Shown here piece by piece: positions 61,564 to 64,000 of a DNA stretch of 64,000 nt. The translations under genes were made by a program, and so were the position numbers. The stretch is from Nonlabens sp. (lineage in GTDB: Bacteria; Bacteroidota; Bacteroidia; Flavobacteriales; Flavobacteriaceae), in NCBI GenBank assembly GCA_020630715.1, contig JAHDIQ010000004.1, forward strand, positions 74,522-138,521, in the 5' to 3' direction. The notes beneath the pieces are model-generated. The model saw only the letters and a program-made list of their open reading frames with translations, ran no database searches and was not told where the DNA came from. Every line of letters starts with the position of its first letter. Positions within the stretch are counted from its first letter, which is position 1.

Positions 61564-62168
61564 TGTATAGGAATTTTGTTAAGCCATTATCAGATCGATT
61601 TGTCGCAATTATTGCTTTCCTATTGCTATTTCCTGTATTTCTAAGTGTTTTAATCCTTTTGTCTATCGCAAATTCTGGTTCTCCATTTTTCCTCCAAATG
61701 AGACCAGGTAAAAACGGTAAGTTGTTCAAGATCGTCAAATTTAAAACGATGAACGATAAAAAGGACTTTAATGGCAACCTGCTGAGTGATGAAAAACGAT
61801 TAACTAAAACAGGTGCAATAGTGCGTAAAACATCTTTAGATGAAATTCCGCAGTTACTCAATGTCATCATAGGACAAATGAGTATTGTTGGTCCTCGACC
61901 TTTATTGCCTTCTTATCTAGAATTATATTCAAGCGAGCAGACTAGAAGACATGAGGTGATTCCTGGAATTACCGGATGGGCTCAAGTTAACGGGCGTAAT
62001 GCCATAAGCTGGCAAGAAAAGTTTAAATTGGATGTGTGGTATGTAGATCATCAATCGTTCCTATTGGATATAAAGATTATTTTTAAGACTATAAAAAAGG
62101 TGTTTATCTCAGAAGGTATTTCTAGTGAAGGCAGCGCAACTACCGTTAGATTTAAAGGTGATATATAA
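61563..62168 (+). CDS. Initiating sugar-1-phosphate transferase (PglC/WcaJ-like)
   Basis: 201 residues, the monotopic phosphoglycosyl transferase fold. One N-terminal membrane segment ('AIIAFLLLFPVFLSVLILL') is followed by 'KNGKLFKIVKFKTMNDKKDF', 'TSLDEIPQLLNVIIGQMSIV' (catalytic Asp-Glu) and 'GPRPLLPSYLELYSS', 'GITGWAQVNGRNAISWQEKF'. It transfers a sugar-1-phosphate to undecaprenyl phosphate, starting the repeat unit. It is coupled by TAATG overlaps to the genes on both sides. Confidence 0.92.
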   Translation: MYRNFVKPLSDRFVAIIAFLLLFPVFLSVLILLSIANSGSPFFLQMRPGKNGKLFKIVKFKTMNDKKDFNGNLLSDEKRLTKTGAIVRKTSLDEIPQLLNVIIGQMSIVGPRPLLPSYLELYSSEQTRRHEVIPGITGWAQVNGRNAISWQEKFKLDVWYVDHQSFLLDIKIIFKTIKKVFISEGISSEGSATTVRFKGDI

Positions 62169-62767
62169 TGAGCAAACTAATTATTTATGGCACAGGAGGA
62201 CAGGCTAAAGTCATATTAGACGCAGCTTTAAAATCACGAATCGAGATCTTTGGATTTGTAGATAACCTGACTGATAGTAGTTTATTTAAAGATTATCCAG
62301 TCTTTAAGAATGCGCAAAATGGGCATAGACACATTATAGCAATAGGAAATAATAAAATTAGAAAAAAAATAGTGGAGCAATGTAATTCACTTACTCAATT
62401 TTCTCAAGTAATAATACATCCTACAGCCACTGTTAATTCAATTAAATCTATAGGTGATGGAACAGTAGTATTGAGCAATGCTATAATTAATCCAGACGCA
62501 GTTATAGGGTCTCATTGTATTATCAACACGGCAGCTGTCATTGAGCATGATTGTATGATAAAAGATTATGTCCATATATCTCCAGGAGCAGTACTATCTG
62601 GTAATGTAACCATAGGAACAGGTACCCATATAGGAAGCGGTGCCGTTGTAATTCCTGGAATAAAAATAGGAGCATGGTGCACTATAGGAGCTGGCACAGT
62701 GGTTATAAAAGATATCCCTGACGGTAGTACTGTAGTAGGTAATCCAGGACGACTACTAACTAAGTAA
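62168..62767 (+). CDS. NeuD/PglD-like sugar O/N-acetyltransferase
   Basis: 199 residues. An N-terminal nucleotide-sugar-binding fold ('IIYGTGGQAKVILDAALKS') is followed by left-handed beta-helix hexapeptide repeats ('AVIGSHCIINTAAVIEHDCM', 'HIGSGAVVIPGIKIGAWCTI', 'GAGTVVIKDIPDGSTVVGNP'). PglD-family enzymes acetylate the C4 amine of UDP-4-amino sugars in bacillosamine-type pathways. The aminotransferase that would supply that substrate follows at 63341. It lies between the two sugar transferases with TAATG overlaps. Confidence 0.9.
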   Translation: MSKLIIYGTGGQAKVILDAALKSRIEIFGFVDNLTDSSLFKDYPVFKNAQNGHRHIIAIGNNKIRKKIVEQCNSLTQFSQVIIHPTATVNSIKSIGDGTVVLSNAIINPDAVIGSHCIINTAAVIEHDCMIKDYVHISPGAVLSGNVTIGTGTHIGSGAVVIPGIKIGAWCTIGAGTVVIKDIPDGSTVVGNPGRLLTK

Positions 62768-63312
62768 TGAACGCTTCTTTAAACTTTATATGCGCTTTAT
62801 TATTGTGCTTGTTAGGCATACCGATCATTTTGATAGCCGTTATACTATCAGCCTTTTCAACACAGTCTTATGGAATATTCACTCAAAAAAGGATAGGTCA
62901 ACACGGTACACCTTTTACTATTTATAAACTCCAGACCATGCAAGGAGGAAAAGTTACTAGAATAGGAGCGTTTTTACGTAGAACCAAAATGGATGAAATA
63001 CCTCAATTACTCAACATTATAAAAGGTAATATGGTATTTGTAGGACCACGACCAGACGTCCCAGGTTATTACGATTCGCTTTCCGGCGATGATAGAAAAG
63101 TATTAGAGTTAAAACCAGGACTTACTAGTCTAGCAGCTATTAAATATCGTAATGAAGAGCAACTGCTAGCTCAAAAAGAAGATCCTTTAGTTTATAATGA
63201 CAACATCATTTTTCCCGATAAAGTGAGAATGAACCTCGACTATTTAAATAAGAGAAGCTTTTGGTACGATTTCAAAATCATAATCCTTACGTTAAAATCT
63301 TTATTCAACTAA
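62767..63312 (+). CDS. Second sugar-1-phosphate transferase
   Basis: 181 residues, also the monotopic phosphoglycosyl transferase fold: 'KRIGQHGTPFTIYKLQTM', 'KMDEIPQLLNIIKGNMVFVG' (Asp-Glu pair), 'GPRPDVPGYYDSLSGDDRKV' and 'KPGLTSLAAIKYRNEEQLLA'. The C-terminal part differs from the first transferase and from PglC, so it is a different subfamily rather than a recent duplicate. It may use another UDP-sugar or serve a different polymer. Confidence 0.88.
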   Translation: MNASLNFICALLLCLLGIPIILIAVILSAFSTQSYGIFTQKRIGQHGTPFTIYKLQTMQGGKVTRIGAFLRRTKMDEIPQLLNIIKGNMVFVGPRPDVPGYYDSLSGDDRKVLELKPGLTSLAAIKYRNEEQLLAQKEDPLVYNDNIIFPDKVRMNLDYLNKRSFWYDFKIIILTLKSLFN

Positions 63313-63314
63313 CC

Positions 63315-63322
63315 TATCTTTG
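63315..63322 (+). promoter_or_regulatory. -7 promoter element before the aminotransferase gene
   Basis: TATCTTTG, a TAnnTTTG match, 18 bp before the ATG at 63341. It points to an internal promoter in the polysaccharide locus. Confidence 0.55.
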
Positions 63323-63340
63323 TAACCTTAATATTCCTTT

Positions 63341-64000
63341 ATGTCGCAAGATAAAATATGGCTATCTTCTCCACACATGGGTGGTGCAGAGCGTGACTTT
63401 GTAAAACAAGCATTTGATACAAACTGGGTAGCACCTTTAGGACCTAATGTAAACGGTTTCGAAAAAGATTTAGAAGATTATCAAGGCGAGAATGTACATG
63501 TAGCAGCATTGTCTAGCGGTACAGCAGCTATACATCTTGCACTCGTGCAGGCTGGTGTGACAGCTGGTGATGAGGTTATTTGTCAAAGCTTTACCTTTTG
63601 TGGTACTACAAACCCAGTATTATATCTAGGTGCCACACCAGTGATGGTAGACAGTGAGCCAGATACGTGGAATATGTGTCCACAAGCTTTGAAAAACGCC
63701 ATAGAAGATCGTATCGCTAAAGGCAAAAAGCCTAAGGCTATTCTAGCAGTACATCTGTATGGAATGCCCTATAAGGTTGATGAGATTCACGCTTTCGCGA
63801 AAGCGTACTCCATACCAGTCATAGAAGATAGTGCAGAGGCTTTAGGAAGTAGCTTTAAAGGACGTAAATGTGGAACTTTTGGTGACTACGGAATCTTAAG
63901 TTTTAATGGGAATAAGATTATTACGACCAGCGGTGGTGGTGCCATGGTATGCCCTACAAAAGAAGTAAAAGAGAAAACCGTTTTTCTAGCAACTCAAGCA
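63341..64000 (+). CDS. DegT/DnrJ/EryC1/StrS aminotransferase, partial (PglE-like)
   Basis: The first 220 residues are present; the gene runs off the right edge. The N-terminus 'KIWLSSPHMGGAERDFVKQA' and 'TNWVAPLGPNVNGFEKDLED' are typical of PglE/LegC-type sugar aminotransferases. The PLP region includes 'LSSGTAAIHLAL', 'EDSAEALGSSFKGRKCGTFG' and the Schiff-base lysine in 'SFNGNKIITTSGGGAM' (Lys192). It would make UDP-4-amino-4,6-dideoxy-GlcNAc from the 4-keto sugar, feeding the PglD-like acetyltransferase. The matching 4,6-dehydratase is not in the window. A palindrome copy encodes AFAKA at about residues 151-155. Confidence 0.9.
   Translation, partial: MSQDKIWLSSPHMGGAERDFVKQAFDTNWVAPLGPNVNGFEKDLEDYQGENVHVAALSSGTAAIHLALVQAGVTAGDEVICQSFTFCGTTNPVLYLGATPVMVDSEPDTWNMCPQALKNAIEDRIAKGKKPKAILAVHLYGMPYKVDEIHAFAKAYSIPVIEDSAEALGSSFKGRKCGTFGDYGILSFNGNKIITTSGGGAMVCPTKEVKEKTVFLATQA
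63791..63804. repeat. Interspersed palindrome, copy 12
   Basis: Exact GCTTTCGCGAAAGC in the aminotransferase gene, read as Ala-Phe-Ala-Lys-Ala inside a helix that carries the usual 'I...A' pattern of the family. Confidence 0.95.

Overview
The window looks like chromosomal DNA of a low-GC marine-type Flavobacteriaceae (Bacteroidota). Several things point there: promoters of the Bacteroidota TAnnTTTG type with almost no Shine-Dalgarno sites; typical families (BlaI plus a BlaR1-like M56 peptidase with a TonB-plug segment, TPR-TonB proteins, an OmpA barrel, LytS/LytTR pairs with 2TM proteins, a bi-domain oxidoreductase next to a heparinase-like protein); and REP-like intergenic repeats. The genus cannot be fixed from the sequence alone. 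No rRNA, tRNA, CRISPR, prophage or insertion sequence was seen.

Layout. 1-8.1 kb holds small regulatory cassettes: an XRE regulator with a membrane partner, a BlaI/M56 operon behind an operator array, MtaB, an RDD protein, and PadR with a membrane partner. 8.2-18.9 kb holds a lipoprotein, two tandem TPR-TonB paralogues, chorismate synthase, a dicarboxylate/amino acid symporter, two secreted proteins sharing an N-terminal module, and a compact trio: a GshB-like ATP-grasp ligase, an N-formylglutamate amidohydrolase-like protein and a MATCAP/DUF1704 (QEGLA) metallopeptidase. 19.0-21.7 kb is a LytS-2TM / 2TM / 2TM / LytTR signalling operon. 21.7-40.4 kb is mostly housekeeping: an S1 protein, an FMN glutamate synthase-like protein, an M1 aminopeptidase, RecG, a porin-like barrel, an ECF sigma factor with a membrane partner, dihydrolipoyl dehydrogenase, a PabB/TrpE-type enzyme, TilS, a DsbD with a duplicated N-terminal domain, and an OmpA protein.

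40.9-64.0 kb is one long plus-strand surface polysaccharide locus that runs off the right edge. It encodes supply of UDP-GlcA, and apparently UDP-GalNAcA and UDP-ManNAcA (three nucleotide-sugar dehydrogenases, two epimerases). It also encodes glycosyltransferases, a Wzx-type flippase, an EpsG-like polymerase candidate, an asparagine-synthetase-like protein without the glutaminase cysteine, a lipoprotein with a possible hydrolase fold, a heparinase II/III-like protein, two initiating sugar transferases, a PglD-like acetyltransferase and a PglE-like aminotransferase (partial). The simplest reading is a Wzx/Wzy-type, uronic-acid-rich polysaccharide.

The strongest unexplained signal is a perfect 14-bp palindrome, GCTTTCGCGAAAGC, present 12 times plus one copy with a single mismatch. 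Chance would give far fewer than one. Eight exact copies lie inside genes, in all three reading frames (RFRES, AFAKA and LSRK peptides). Copies occur about every 4-5 kb but are missing from 43.6 to 58.7 kb, which covers the variable part of the polysaccharide locus. Further signals are a 20-bp-phased operator array upstream of the BlaI operon, a tandem dyad overlapping the padR start codon, and heptameric tandem repeats at 1-56 and 38590-38636.
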